Shown here: positions 29,867 to 40,514 of the stretch, piece after piece | Layout: the number at the start of each line of letters is the position of its first letter | Numbering within the stretch: the stretch's first letter is position 1 | NCBI GenBank assembly: GCA_918262735.1 | Contig: CAKJYJ010000003.1 | Span: 210,883-274,882, forward strand | Direction of reading: 5' to 3' | From: Clostridiales bacterium | GTDB taxonomy: Bacteria; Bacillota; Clostridia; Christensenellales; UBA1242 | DNA: 64,000 bases | Translations under genes and position numbers: made by a program | Notes under the pieces: model-generated | What the model was told of the DNA's origin: nothing | What the model saw: the letters and a program-made list of their open reading frames with translations, nothing else | The model's database searches: none

Positions 29867-30233
29867 AACTCTTGTTAATAATTTTATTCACCAGGTTTAG
29901 AATCGTTTGATATATATCTTTATTCTCAATATCAACAAACTGCACATCGCCACTGTTAATTACTAAAAATCCAACCGGATTAACACTCATTCCACAACCA
30001 CTTCCACCAGCCATAGGATAATGATTAGCAACTCTTCTCGTTGATTTATCGGAATACTCCCCGCCACCAACAACAAAACCCATAGACACTTTTGAAATTG
30101 GAATTATTGATGTGTGTTCGTTTATCTTAACTGAATCTCCAATAATTGTGCTTGTCTCCATAAGTTCTCTAATTCTATCAATAGATATTTTTATCATATC
30201 ATCAATTCCTGAATTTTTATCAAATTTCTTCAT
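29829..30233 (-). CDS. ytfJ: GerW-family sporulation protein YtfJ
   Basis: GGSGCGMSVNPVGFLVIN; SD AGGAG. Confidence 0.93.
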   Translation of the reverse strand: MKKFDKNSGIDDMIKISIDRIRELMETSTIIGDSVKINEHTSIIPISKVSMGFVVGGGEYSDKSTRRVANHYPMAGGSGCGMSVNPVGFLVINSGDVQFVDIENKDIYQTILNLVNKIINKSFDGGKNENKKSD

Positions 30234-30780
30234 ATTTTTCACTCCTTTGAACAATTAGTAAAGAAATAAATAATGCATATAATATATCAAATATTGTTAT
30301 ATGACATTTTATTGTTGTTGATATAGTAAAGACCTTTCCGTTATATTCCGGCAAATTGATTAGCTCAAATTTTGCTGAATGTTTTTTATTTTTTATTAAT
30401 CCAATAATTGTACCCACAACTGAGGAAACCAAACCTGTTAAAAGTGCCGTGTTACAGGCATCATTAACCCCGATTCTAGAAATAAACATTATATTTTTAA
30501 TTATTATTTTATCTTTTAGCTGACTGCTCAACTGCTCAATAAATCTTAACTTTTTTTCAGATATTTGAATTGGTATATCTTTTGCATTTTTCTGTGAAAA
30601 CACAATGATTTGTTTGTCTTGATACCTAACTTTGTATGCGACTATTTTTATAAAAAAAATATATATTGAAATAACCCCTAAATTATCAAGTAGGTTGTAT
30701 GACGCATATATTTTGATAACAATTGGAATAATTAATAAAACTAAAAAAAACACAACAATAACAAGCCAAATATTTTGCAT
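30220..30780 (-). CDS. DUF2953-like membrane protein
   Basis: Position upstream of ytfJ; N- and C-terminal hydrophobic segments. Confidence 0.65.
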   Translation of the reverse strand: MQNIWLVIVVFFLVLLIIPIVIKIYASYNLLDNLGVISIYIFFIKIVAYKVRYQDKQIIVFSQKNAKDIPIQISEKKLRFIEQLSSQLKDKIIIKNIMFISRIGVNDACNTALLTGLVSSVVGTIIGLIKNKKHSAKFELINLPEYNGKVFTISTTIKCHITIFDILYALFISLLIVQRSEKYEEI

Positions 30781-30815
30781 ATTATTATTGTGTTATTATA
30801 TTAAAAAACTATTCA

Positions 30816-31508
30816 TTATTCATCTCTAATATCGTCAATACTTATAACTTCAGGCAGAGGCTCGGAACTTTCAATGGTTTGTATATCTTCTCCCTTTAGG
30901 AATTCTGGTATAATTTCCTCTTGTGAAATGGTGTGATCTCGATATAGCGAATCAGTTTCTTGTTTAACCTCTGTTTCCTCTCTTATTACTTTAATTCTTT
31001 CAAGCAATTCTTCATATGATGGCAAATCTTCAATGCTGTTTAGATTAAACTTTTTAAGAAACTCATCGGTTGTTCCAAACAAAAATGGCTTGCCAACAGC
31101 ATCTTTTCTACCAACAACCTCAATCAACTTATGGTCTAAAAGCATTTGAATTGCATAGTCAGATGATTTTGTGTTTCTAATTTCCTCAATTTCCAACTTG
31201 GTTATAGGTTGCTTATACGCAATTATTGCAACTGTTTCTAGAGTTGCTTTTGTTAAAGCCTTTTCTCTGATTGGATTCAATATGTTTGATATTTCCTCAA
31301 CGTATTTTTGATTGGTACACAACTGTATTTTATCCTTATACTCAATTAGAATAACGCCACTATCCTCACCCAATTCTTCTTTAATGGATGAGATTGCTTT
31401 ATTCAATTCTTTTTCAGATAACCCTAATTTTTCCTTAAACTCTTTTTTTTCAACACCCTCCCCAGAAACAAAAAGTGTTGCTTTAATTATTTCATTTATC
31501 CTATTCAT
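30816..31508 (-). CDS. scpB: Segregation and condensation protein B
   Basis: ETVAIIAYKQPITKLEIEEIR, FLFGTTDEFLKKF. Confidence 0.95.
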   Translation of the reverse strand: MNRINEIIKATLFVSGEGVEKKEFKEKLGLSEKELNKAISSIKEELGEDSGVILIEYKDKIQLCTNQKYVEEISNILNPIREKALTKATLETVAIIAYKQPITKLEIEEIRNTKSSDYAIQMLLDHKLIEVVGRKDAVGKPFLFGTTDEFLKKFNLNSIEDLPSYEELLERIKVIREETEVKQETDSLYRDHTISQEEIIPEFLKGEDIQTIESSEPLPEVISIDDIRDE

Positions 31509-32268
31509 TTACAACTTTATCCTCATTTTCAAAAATATCTATCTCGCCAAAAAGCTCACCCTGTTTTGCTTTAACGAACTGCATTTTTAATAGCTCTAAC
31601 AATGCTAAAAATATATTTAACATTTCACTCTTTGTGTGGTCTGCCTCAAACAGATCAGAAAATTTAATGTGTTTCTTTTCTTTAATGGTTGATTTAATTG
31701 AAACAATTTTCTCTGCAACAGTAAAACGATCTTTAATAATCTTCTTTGGCTCTTTTTCTTCCTGTTTTCTTTCAACCCTGCACAATAAGTTTGCAAATGC
31801 ATCTAGCAAACTTTCTAGAACCATGTCTTTTAATATTATTTTAACATTGCCAGCCATTTTATCTGGTTCTTTGTATAGTTTATCTAAATCTTCAATTTTT
31901 TGCAAGTCTAAACATGCTTCCTTAAACAGTTTTAATTCTTTTAATCTGGAAATCAAAACCTGCTCTGGGTCAAGTTCGTCATCTTCTAGTTCATCACTCT
32001 CAACTGGCAAAATTGATTTCGACTTTATTTCAATTAAAATTGCTGCAACTTGAATGAACTCACTCGCACTTTCTAAATCAAGGTCTTCAATGTCTTTAAT
32101 ATAATCTAAATATTGTTCGGTTATATCTGCAAGGTGTATATCTTCAATATCCATCTTAGACTCTTTTATAAGATGCAATAGTAAATCTAAAGGCCCTTCA
32201 AAATTATCTAGTTTAACCTTGTAACTATTAACATACACTTCTTCGTTTTCTTCAATTACATCTTCCAT
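31501..32268 (-). CDS. scpA: Segregation and condensation protein A
   Basis: VKLDNFEGPLDLLLHLIKESKMDIEDI; adjacent scpB. Confidence 0.95.
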   Translation of the reverse strand: MEDVIEENEEVYVNSYKVKLDNFEGPLDLLLHLIKESKMDIEDIHLADITEQYLDYIKDIEDLDLESASEFIQVAAILIEIKSKSILPVESDELEDDELDPEQVLISRLKELKLFKEACLDLQKIEDLDKLYKEPDKMAGNVKIILKDMVLESLLDAFANLLCRVERKQEEKEPKKIIKDRFTVAEKIVSIKSTIKEKKHIKFSDLFEADHTKSEMLNIFLALLELLKMQFVKAKQGELFGEIDIFENEDKVVNE

Positions 32269-32969
32269 TATGAAAACAGCCTCCAAAACTTAAAAAATAT
32301 ACCAGTTAAGCCATAAGTTATTTCACCATATATGATATCAAATAGCGGAGAAATAACAAATATTAGCATAATTATACCACCATATCTATACATAAAATCC
32401 TTAAACTTTGCATTCAGGTTAAAAATACAATTAATAGCATTAAACCCATCTAGCGGATAAATTGGTATTAGATTAAATATAAACAATGCAATGTTAAACA
32501 GAATTGAATATAGGAAAAAATAATATACAAAGAATAAAAAACTATTACTAAACAAAATATTCCCAGCAGAATCAAATGATGCAACATTGTTAGCATAAAA
32601 GAAATAGCAGCCACTAAATAAAAACGCAATAATAATATTTGTTACAACACCACTAATAGACACTAAAAACATATCTCGCCTGTAATGCCTAAAATTTAAC
32701 GGATTAACAGCAACCGGCCTTGCCCAACCAAACCCGAAAAACAATAAACCAATTAACCCAATTGGATCTAAATGTCTTATTGGATTAAGCGTTAATCTAC
32801 CCATAGCTTTAGGCGTTGAGTCACCTAGTTTGTATGCCATACTAGCATGTGAAAATTCGTGCAAACTAAAAGCAATAACAACCGCAAAAAAATAACCCAT
32901 AATCATGGCCAAAATTTGAGATAACTGAATTTCTGAGCTAACACTTCTAAATATGGTAATCATACTCAT
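32268..32969 (-). CDS. Site-2 protease family (M50) membrane metallopeptidase
   Basis: FSLHEFSHASMAY (HExxH), NLIPIYPLDGFN. Confidence 0.93.
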   Translation of the reverse strand: MSMITIFRSVSSEIQLSQILAMIMGYFFAVVIAFSLHEFSHASMAYKLGDSTPKAMGRLTLNPIRHLDPIGLIGLLFFGFGWARPVAVNPLNFRHYRRDMFLVSISGVVTNIIIAFLFSGCYFFYANNVASFDSAGNILFSNSFLFFVYYFFLYSILFNIALFIFNLIPIYPLDGFNAINCIFNLNAKFKDFMYRYGGIIMLIFVISPLFDIIYGEITYGLTGIFFKFWRLFS

Positions 32970-33120
32970 AAGAGTATAACAAATAATAATAAAAATCGCA
33001 ACAATTTATTACAAATAATAATTTGGTACTAAAAGCGACCCTTTTTGTTTCATGTTAAAAATAGCCCGTGCCACAAAAGCCATTTAGCACAGACCATTTA
33101 ATTTATATATTCATCTATCA

Positions 33121-34275
33121 TCACCAGTTTTCAATTATTTGAAAAACATTATCTTTAAAACTCATTCCATCAATATTATCTAAAACAGTTAAGTCTATTT
33201 TTTCAACAACATTTCCATCTTTTATCACAATAACCTGCCCAACAATTTCTCCAACCTTGGTTGCTCCAATTTTGTTTGGTAAACTATAACTAACATCATA
33301 TGATGATTTATTACCCTTTTTATCAAAGACATAATAATCTTTAACAGATACAATATTCGCTTCCTTTTGCTTACACCTTGTTGTGGAAACGTTAGTTAAA
33401 ACAACAGCTTTTGAAATTAATTTTCTATTTTCGTAATTTGCAAAACCATAATTAAACAAGTTTGTTGATTCTTTGAACCTTTCCTTTCCAGAATCTGAGC
33501 CAATAACAACACAAATTAGTCTCATATTATCTCTGATTGCCGAAGAAGTTAAACAATAACCAGCCTCACTAGTTGACCCAGTTTTACCACAATCACATCC
33601 ATTATAATACTTTACTAGTTTATTTGTATTCACAAGTTCCGTTTTTCTGCCTGAAGGATGAACCAATTCATCCATCCATATATTGCTATACTTGTGGTAT
33701 AAATCATATTTTATAAGATTTTTAAGCAAAATCGCACAATCATATGCGGTTGAATATTGCTCTGGTGCCGGAAGCCCAGTACAATTGCAATACAGAGTAT
33801 TATTCATACCCAAATTCTTTGCGGTGCTGTTCATTTTGTTAACAAATGACGACTCACTACCAGATATTTCCTCAGCAAGTGCAACACTAGAGTCATTTGC
33901 TGATGACATAATAACACTTTTTAATAAATCTTCAACTGTATATGAAACATAAGGATCAATAAAAACTTGAGAACCGCCCATTCCTGAAGCATTTTCAGAA
34001 ATTGTCACTTTTTTATCCAAAGATAAATTTCCATCTTCAATCTCATTTAATGTTAAATATATGGTCATCATTTTTACCATACTTGCTATTGGTAATTTTT
34101 TATCAATCTCCTTTTCAAAAATTATAGTTTCTGTATCACAATCCATAAGTAATGCCGATTTTGACGATACGCCCAATTCATTTGTTTCAGCTTTAGCTAT
34201 TTTAATACCAACACAACATATAGATATTGATATGTATATTATTACACCAAGTAATGTGGTAATTATTTTTTTCAT
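33121..34275 (-). CDS. D-alanyl-D-alanine carboxypeptidase (second copy, DacA/DacB-like)
   Basis: PIASMVKMMTIY (SxxK), SAN, GKTGSTSEAGYC. Confidence 0.92.
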   Translation of the reverse strand: MKKIITTLLGVIIYISISICCVGIKIAKAETNELGVSSKSALLMDCDTETIIFEKEIDKKLPIASMVKMMTIYLTLNEIEDGNLSLDKKVTISENASGMGGSQVFIDPYVSYTVEDLLKSVIMSSANDSSVALAEEISGSESSFVNKMNSTAKNLGMNNTLYCNCTGLPAPEQYSTAYDCAILLKNLIKYDLYHKYSNIWMDELVHPSGRKTELVNTNKLVKYYNGCDCGKTGSTSEAGYCLTSSAIRDNMRLICVVIGSDSGKERFKESTNLFNYGFANYENRKLISKAVVLTNVSTTRCKQKEANIVSVKDYYVFDKKGNKSSYDVSYSLPNKIGATKVGEIVGQVIVIKDGNVVEKIDLTVLDNIDGMSFKDNVFQIIENW

Positions 34276-34443
34276 GTATTATACCTCCACTTCAATTATT
34301 AGTATAATCACATGTGATTTTTTTATACAGTTAACTAATTACTCACACTTAAAAATAAAAAAAGACATAATTTTGGGAACAAAACACAAATTTGCATTTT
34401 ATTCAAAATTACACCTTTTTACTTCTACCTAGAATAATATATA

Positions 34444-35223
34444 TTACAAAAACCTTGTTAAAATCTTTTTTATATTTTCGCTAGCAATTTTAGCATTTGT
34501 TAAAACCTCTTGATGTGATGGTATGTTTATTCCATTTGCAACATTAACAATTACCATTAACCCGGCGACCCTCATCTCCAGATATCTAGCAACAATGCAG
34601 TCATAAGCCGTGCTCATGGTAACTCCATCTGCCCCAACAAGTTTAATCATTGCTAGTTCCGCAGCGGTTTCGTAGCTTGGACCACTCATTTGACACAGCA
34701 CGCCATCTTTAAGACCAATACCAAGCCCGTCCGCAATTGTATGTAATTTTTTTCTAAAATCAATATCATAACAATTTGTCATACTTGTAAATGTTAAATT
34801 CTCAATCCCCGCCAAAGGATTAAATCCAGATAAATTAATATGATCTTTAATAGCTAAAATATCGCCAACCTTTAAGCCATCAGATACACCACCACAAGAT
34901 GTCATAAGAATTATATTTTTAACACCCAAAGCAGCAACTATTTCAAATGGAAACCTTACCTTTTCTATATCACAACATTCATAAAAATGTATTCTAGACA
35001 CCAAAACAACAGATTTTCCATTTATTTCTCCAAATATAAAACTACCCCTGTGCCCCTGCACCCTAGAACCCGCAAGACCCAAATCGTTATATTTTACTTC
35101 TTTAACATTCTTCATTTCTGGTATTGAATCCGCAAGTCCCGAACCAACAACAATAGCATTTTCAACATTGCCAATTTTATATTTATTTCTTAGTAAATCA
35201 ACAACTCTATCAATATTATTCAT
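34444..35223 (-). CDS. Purine-nucleoside phosphorylase
   Basis: VVGSGLAD, VQGHRGSFIFG, LMTSCGGVSDGLKVGDI, MSGPSYETAAELAMIKLVGADGVTMST. Confidence 0.92.
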   Translation of the reverse strand: MNNIDRVVDLLRNKYKIGNVENAIVVGSGLADSIPEMKNVKEVKYNDLGLAGSRVQGHRGSFIFGEINGKSVVLVSRIHFYECCDIEKVRFPFEIVAALGVKNIILMTSCGGVSDGLKVGDILAIKDHINLSGFNPLAGIENLTFTSMTNCYDIDFRKKLHTIADGLGIGLKDGVLCQMSGPSYETAAELAMIKLVGADGVTMSTAYDCIVARYLEMRVAGLMVIVNVANGINIPSHQEVLTNAKIASENIKKILTRFL

Positions 35224-35316
35224 TAATCTCCTCCATATAACTGCAAAATAGTTCAGTATCATATACACCATAATATTTAACAGCCATAAACATTATTACA
35301 CAACAATGGCATTATG

Positions 35317-35922
35317 TCAAATAATTAGTATAGTTGTTGGCTTAAAAATTATTAATAGCAACCATTCAACTATATTCAATATCAAAATACATACCATAAT
35401 TAGCGTGGAGTATTTGAATTTTACACTTTTATCATCACCCTTACATCCAAACACACACAAAATAAATAATATCAACATCAATAATATACATATAATGTTG
35501 CACGGAAAAATAATTAGTATTGCATTTAATGCACCACCCAGTCCCAAAAGCATGACAATAAACGCACAATTTAATGACAGTAAAAACGCCCTGTAGCATA
35601 TTACCGCACACCCAATTATATTCAAATACTTATTTGTTGAAGACAAAAGAATAATTCCAACAACAACCAATGCACTTAAAAATCTTTTAACAAAGACTGG
35701 AAAATCATATATTGAACCATTATACAACGTTATAAAACTAAAATCTTCAAAACTTACATTACTACTAATTCTATACATTTTAATAGCCGTAAACACGCCC
35801 GTGAGCAACGCGACAATAACCAAAAACAAAAGAGTTAGCGTTATGTACTTGTGCTTATTATAAAACTCTGAAAGGTTAAACTTAAACTCAGATAAACGAG
35901 CCATATTGTTATAATTTGACAT
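35317..35922 (-). CDS. spoIIM: Stage II sporulation protein M
   Basis: Multi-TM ~200 aa protein with SpoIIM-like topology and sporulation-gene context. Confidence 0.75.
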   Translation of the reverse strand: MSNYNNMARLSEFKFNLSEFYNKHKYITLTLLFLVIVALLTGVFTAIKMYRISSNVSFEDFSFITLYNGSIYDFPVFVKRFLSALVVVGIILLSSTNKYLNIIGCAVICYRAFLLSLNCAFIVMLLGLGGALNAILIIFPCNIICILLMLILFILCVFGCKGDDKSVKFKYSTLIMVCILILNIVEWLLLIIFKPTTILII

Positions 35923-35953
35923 AAAATATTATATTTTATCTACGCAAATATTA

Positions 35954-37159
35954 TTACCTGGCAATTTCTTCCATCATCCAATCAACATAAATCCCATATC
36001 CTTTTGTTGCATCGTTTAGAAACACGTGCGTAACCGCGCCAATTATTTTCCCATTTTGTATAATTGGAGAACCACTCATTCCTTGAACAATCCCACCAGT
36101 TAATGAAATAAGCCTACTATCAGTTACTCTAAAAACAAAGCTTTTGTCACTGGAGGCTGGTTGATACTTTGCTTTTATTATTTCAATGTCAAATTCCTCC
36201 CTAACACCACCAACAGAACTAACAATTTTTGCTTTACCAAGTTTAACCAACATTCTACTGCCAATTTCCGCCGTTAAGTTTTCATCAACAAGCTCGTCCT
36301 TATTGAACACTTCACCAAAAACCCCACTTTTTGTGTTGGTTTCAACGCTTCCATATGGAGCCTTGGTTTGTGAAAATAAACACCTTAATTCCCCCGCGCT
36401 CCCCCTTTTTGCCTTTGTTATTCCAACCAGGTTGCACAAATATATTCCGCCATCTTTAACAGGTATTTCCACACCCGTTTCATAATCATTAATGCAATGA
36501 CCAAGTGCTCCAAATTTTCCATCTTTTGTAACAAAGGTCAACGTTCCAACACCTTGTGCATCATCACGCACCCAAAGACCCAACTTATAGTCATTCGTAT
36601 TTACATCAAATTGAGGTATTGCTACCACCTCTTTTTCATGACCATCCCTAATTATAACAATACTCGTTGGCTCATCTTTAATATTACTTAAGCAATCAAG
36701 AATATCTTGCGGTTCCTCAACATAAGTTTCTCCTATTTTTATTATTATATCTCCCGTATTAAAAACACTTTTAACCGAATTCGCCGAAACTTTATTTTCG
36801 CCAACCACAATAACCCCTTTAGAGTTTAATGAAAAGCCAAGAGGAATTCCTCCCAAATATACCTCACCACCATCCTCTAAAACAACCTCAACCCTTTTTA
36901 TTGGTAGAAACCCAAACAGTTTCAAACATAAGTAAGAGTTATGCCTTTTTTCTTTACCAACAACAAACGTATTGTTATTTACCTCAGCTGATATAAAATT
37001 CCCAAAAATTTTTTCACTATTAAAATCAACTAAATCGCTTTCAGTTAAATGTATTGAACTCGGCATATCCAATATTGCCCAAAACTCAATATTAAAGCAA
37101 AAGGCAACAAAAATAACAGCAAAAACAACACCAATAAGTTTTATAATTATCTTTTTCAT
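35954..37159 (-). CDS. spoIVB: SpoIVB peptidase
   Basis: PDZ domain, GTLTFVTKDGKFGALGHCIND, GGIVQGMSGSPIIQNGKIIGAVTHVFLNDATKGYGIY. Confidence 0.96.
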   Translation of the reverse strand: MKKIIIKLIGVVFAVIFVAFCFNIEFWAILDMPSSIHLTESDLVDFNSEKIFGNFISAEVNNNTFVVGKEKRHNSYLCLKLFGFLPIKRVEVVLEDGGEVYLGGIPLGFSLNSKGVIVVGENKVSANSVKSVFNTGDIIIKIGETYVEEPQDILDCLSNIKDEPTSIVIIRDGHEKEVVAIPQFDVNTNDYKLGLWVRDDAQGVGTLTFVTKDGKFGALGHCINDYETGVEIPVKDGGIYLCNLVGITKAKRGSAGELRCLFSQTKAPYGSVETNTKSGVFGEVFNKDELVDENLTAEIGSRMLVKLGKAKIVSSVGGVREEFDIEIIKAKYQPASSDKSFVFRVTDSRLISLTGGIVQGMSGSPIIQNGKIIGAVTHVFLNDATKGYGIYVDWMMEEIAR

Positions 37160-37234
37160 ACAACCTCACCCTTTTGTCAAACAAAAAATAAATAATAAAC
37201 CACAAATTTCAAATCACAACCCTATTGTTGACTT

Positions 37235-37262
37235 AAAAAAACCACCCCATAAGGGTAGTTTC
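37235..37262 (-). terminator. Terminator after recN
   Basis: Minus ACTACCCTTATGGGGTGGTTTTTTT. Confidence 0.75.
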
Positions 37263-37285
37263 TCAACATAATCAATAAATATACC

Positions 37286-38971
37286 TTATCTTTTAATCTC
37301 TGTCTTATATTGCTCTGCCTTATCTTTTAATTCACGAGCAAAACTAATTGCAACTGCTGTTGGTTGTGCTCCAGACACAACAGAAATATATTTAATAACC
37401 TCATCATCATCTAAGTATTTTACATGGGTATACGTTTTCCCACCTTCAACAGTTTTATATACATGAATATATCTATCTGCCATTGCTGTTACCTGACATA
37501 AATGAGTGATACATATCAATTGGTAATTGGTAGATAATAAAGCAAGCCTTTCGGCAACTCTCTGCCCAATTTCACCACTAATACCAGTGTCAACCTCATC
37601 AAAAACCAAAGTTGAGGTGTTAAAGCACTTTGCAAAAACATTCTTAAGTGCAAGCATAAATCTACTCATTTCGCCGCCAGAAATTGTTTTAGATAAACTT
37701 TTAAGCGACTCTCCGGTATTAGCCGATAATAAAAATTCAACATTATCAAGACCCTGCTTCGTGAAAGTAGCCTCATCAACACTTGGCAATTCACCAAAAC
37801 TAACAGCAAAAACAGCATTCTTAAAACCTAGGAGCTTTAACTCTTTATCAACGTCTTGCTCAATAACTTTTGCAACCTTTCTTCTGTAGTTGGATAATCC
37901 AACACATTGATTATAAAGCTCTTTAATTATTGTATTTTTTTGTTTATTTAATTCTGCAAGCCTTTCCTCGCCAAATAGAATATTATCGTAATCTTGTTTG
38001 ATTTTATTTAAGTATGCTAACACATCATTAATTGATGAACCATACTTCTTCATTAGCATCTTAATGTCATCATATCGTTTGTTTAATCTATCTAACTCGT
38101 TTTGATCATACCCATCTTCATTATATGATGACAAAGTGTCAACGATATCTCCGAGTTCTATTTTTGCTGATTTAATCCTATCAGCAATTTCATTCAAAGA
38201 TTCATCATACTTTGATGCATTCATAATATTGTGCTCACTTTCAGACAGCCGATCATAAACAGAAGACAATGACCCTAAAGCTAAATTAATGTTTTCAAAT
38301 ATCCTTTCAAAATGCGATAATTTATCAATCTTTTGTTTTAGCTCATCATCCTCGCCAACAAATGGGTTAATGTTTTCAATGTCCTTAATTTGATATTCTA
38401 ACAACTCCATTTCTCTTTCGCGATTTTCATTGTTGCCACCAAGTTTAGACATTTTTTCATTGATATCACGTAGTTGACACAATAAGTCTTCTATTTTATT
38501 TTTATAATCAAAAGACTCATCTGCCATATATGAGTCTAAAATGGTAATATGATTTTTAACTCTCAACAACTCAACATTCTCGTTTTGGGCATATGTATCA
38601 ACTATAAGTTCAGATAACTGTTTTAAAAAATTAACGGGGACTATTGTTCCGTTAACACGACAATCTGACTTACCATCAACACTCAAAGAACGAGTTATTA
38701 TAATATCGCCATCAAAATCAACATCATATTCGCTCAATAAATTAGTTGCAACATCACCAATATCTGTAAAAACAGCCTGAACAACACACTTGTTTTCGCC
38801 ACTTCTTATATTAAGTTTATTTGACTTGTCTCCCAAAACAAAAGAAAGTGCATCAATTATTAAACTTTTACCAGAACCGGTTTCGCCAACCAACACATTA
38901 AATCCATTGCCAAATTCAATAACCTCATCTTGTAAAAGTGCAAAATTTTTTATCCTTAAAGTTTGAAGCAT
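37286..38971 (-). CDS. recN: DNA repair protein RecN
   Basis: SMC-like ATPase: VLVGETGSGKSLIIDAL, KTISGGEMSRFMLALK, LVFDEVDTGISGEIG. Confidence 0.96.
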   Translation of the reverse strand: MLQTLRIKNFALLQDEVIEFGNGFNVLVGETGSGKSLIIDALSFVLGDKSNKLNIRSGENKCVVQAVFTDIGDVATNLLSEYDVDFDGDIIITRSLSVDGKSDCRVNGTIVPVNFLKQLSELIVDTYAQNENVELLRVKNHITILDSYMADESFDYKNKIEDLLCQLRDINEKMSKLGGNNENREREMELLEYQIKDIENINPFVGEDDELKQKIDKLSHFERIFENINLALGSLSSVYDRLSESEHNIMNASKYDESLNEIADRIKSAKIELGDIVDTLSSYNEDGYDQNELDRLNKRYDDIKMLMKKYGSSINDVLAYLNKIKQDYDNILFGEERLAELNKQKNTIIKELYNQCVGLSNYRRKVAKVIEQDVDKELKLLGFKNAVFAVSFGELPSVDEATFTKQGLDNVEFLLSANTGESLKSLSKTISGGEMSRFMLALKNVFAKCFNTSTLVFDEVDTGISGEIGQRVAERLALLSTNYQLICITHLCQVTAMADRYIHVYKTVEGGKTYTHVKYLDDDEVIKYISVVSGAQPTAVAISFARELKDKAEQYKTEIKR

Positions 38972-38978
38972 ATATTAA

Positions 38979-39431
38979 TTACCCCATCACATCAATAATT
39001 GTATTGGTTGCACTAATGGCCTTTTGCTCAGAATCAAAATATATTGTTACACAATCATCACCACATGTTGAACCAAGAACATCAATTAAATTCAACTTAT
39101 CAATAAGAGAACAAACACCACTAGCAAATTGTTTTACTGTTCTAATTAAACACACAGTCCCAACTCGCTTAACAGAGATTACGCACATTTTGAATAGATT
39201 AATATTCTTATTGCTAACACCCTGATCACCAGAATCAACAAGGGCATACTTGTACCGCCCTTCAGAACCTAAAACTTTAATTAAACCAAGTTCTTTAATA
39301 TCTCTTGAAATTGTTGCTTGTGTAATGTCAAAATTTGCAGCCTTAAGCAATGACACAAGTTCGTCTTGTGTCTCAATTTCTCTGGTTGATATTAATTCTA
39401 ATATCTTTGACTGTCTTAATGATCGTGCCAC
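38979..39431 (-). CDS. argR: Arginine repressor (GTG start)
   Basis: TQDELVSLLKAANFDITQATISRDIKELGLIKV; C-terminal GSTCGDDCV arginine-binding domain. Confidence 0.95.
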   Translation of the reverse strand: MARSLRQSKILELISTREIETQDELVSLLKAANFDITQATISRDIKELGLIKVLGSEGRYKYALVDSGDQGVSNKNINLFKMCVISVKRVGTVCLIRTVKQFASGVCSLIDKLNLIDVLGSTCGDDCVTIYFDSEQKAISATNTIIDVMG

Positions 39432-39486
39432 GCAATATCTCCTTCTAACACGTCAATCGCTTTATTATAAAGGGATTGACCCACCA

Positions 39487-39558
39487 ATGCATAATTATAA
39501 ATTTATGTTTATGCATGTTAAGTTTCATTATTATACAATATAATTTATAATTATGCAA
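39487..39558 (-). promoter_or_regulatory. argR promoter and putative ArgR operators
   Basis: Minus TTGCAT-17-TATAAT; inverted repeat ATGCATAA-N14-TTATGCAT just downstream. Confidence 0.55.
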
Positions 39559-39778
39559 GCGATTTTTTGTATATTTATTCATATTTTTTTGATAAAAATT
39601 TATTAACATGAATTAATATAAATTAAAAATGTATGAATAATCTGGGTTATGCATAAAGTGAATTCAACAATACTTTGTTAAAAATTTTATTATTTTATAT
39701 AAAAAATAGTTTGAAGCCCCCAATTATACCCTACCCCAAACAATTTGGTTACTAGCACTATTATTATATTACACAATT

Positions 39779-39805
39779 AAAAAGTGTAAGCAATAAAGCT
39801 TACAC
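39779..39805 (-). terminator. Terminator of OLE-oapA-like unit
   Basis: Minus GTGTAAGC-TTTATT-GCTTACAC-TTTTTAATT. Confidence 0.85.
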
Positions 39806-39829
39806 CCCGCGTGAATTATTCTTGATATT

Positions 39830-40417
39830 TTAATTTTTTTTCTGCCCGGAACCATAACCAAATATGCTGAGAAATTTTCCAACCCTAAGTATAATTCCAT
39901 TACAGTTATTTATTGCACACCTCTTTCCAAGTGCCTTACCAAAAATTGTTATTCCAGCAATTAACGCCGTAATTAATGACGCAATAAGAATTGACAAACT
40001 CGCATTGTCTGAATTCAATAATATTTTCGCAACAATACTAGCGCCAGCCGCACCACTCAATATTCCACAAACATCACCAATAACATCCGCACACAATGAT
40101 GCAACCTTATCTGCATTCCTTATAAGCGCCAAACTTTCTTTAGCTCCCCTAACCTTTTTGGATGCCATCGCCACAAACGGCTCTTTATTACAAGCGGTAA
40201 TTGCCACACCAATCATATCGGTTATTATTGCTATTGCAACAAAAACAACAATTATAACAACAGCAACAATTATTCCAGCACTTCCAAGAATAAATTCTGA
40301 AACTATACTAAAACACAATGACAAAGCAACGGCCATAACAAACACTTTTAATGGCCAAAAACTATTAACACTCTGTTTACGAACCTTTTTATTCTTCTCT
40401 TTCGGGTTATCTTCCAT
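39830..40417 (-). CDS. CorB/CNNM-like membrane protein, putative OLE-associated protein OapA
   Basis: 195 aa, several hydrophobic segments, KVRGAKESLALIRNADKVASLCADVIGDVCGILSGAAGA; directly downstream of structured RNA; argR-recN synteny. Confidence 0.7.
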   Translation of the reverse strand: MEDNPKEKNKKVRKQSVNSFWPLKVFVMAVALSLCFSIVSEFILGSAGIIVAVVIIVVFVAIAIITDMIGVAITACNKEPFVAMASKKVRGAKESLALIRNADKVASLCADVIGDVCGILSGAAGASIVAKILLNSDNASLSILIASLITALIAGITIFGKALGKRCAINNCNGIILRVGKFLSIFGYGSGQKKN

Positions 40418-40514
40418 TATTATTCCTTTATATATTATATATTAACGTATTACATTGTATGAAATAAAAAAACATATTATACTTTAACCCATAACAACAT
40501 AATAACGTGCTAAC

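Noticed and set aside
33000-33100. Possible small RNA in the gap before the second DacA-like gene
   Set aside because: GTCTGTGC/GCACGGGC hairpin plus T-run is an ordinary terminator on the minus strand
39864-40445. 193-aa plus-strand ORF opposite the OapA-like gene
   Set aside because: Antisense shadow of the minus-strand membrane protein; the minus ORF has an SD (AAAGGA) and recognisable family features
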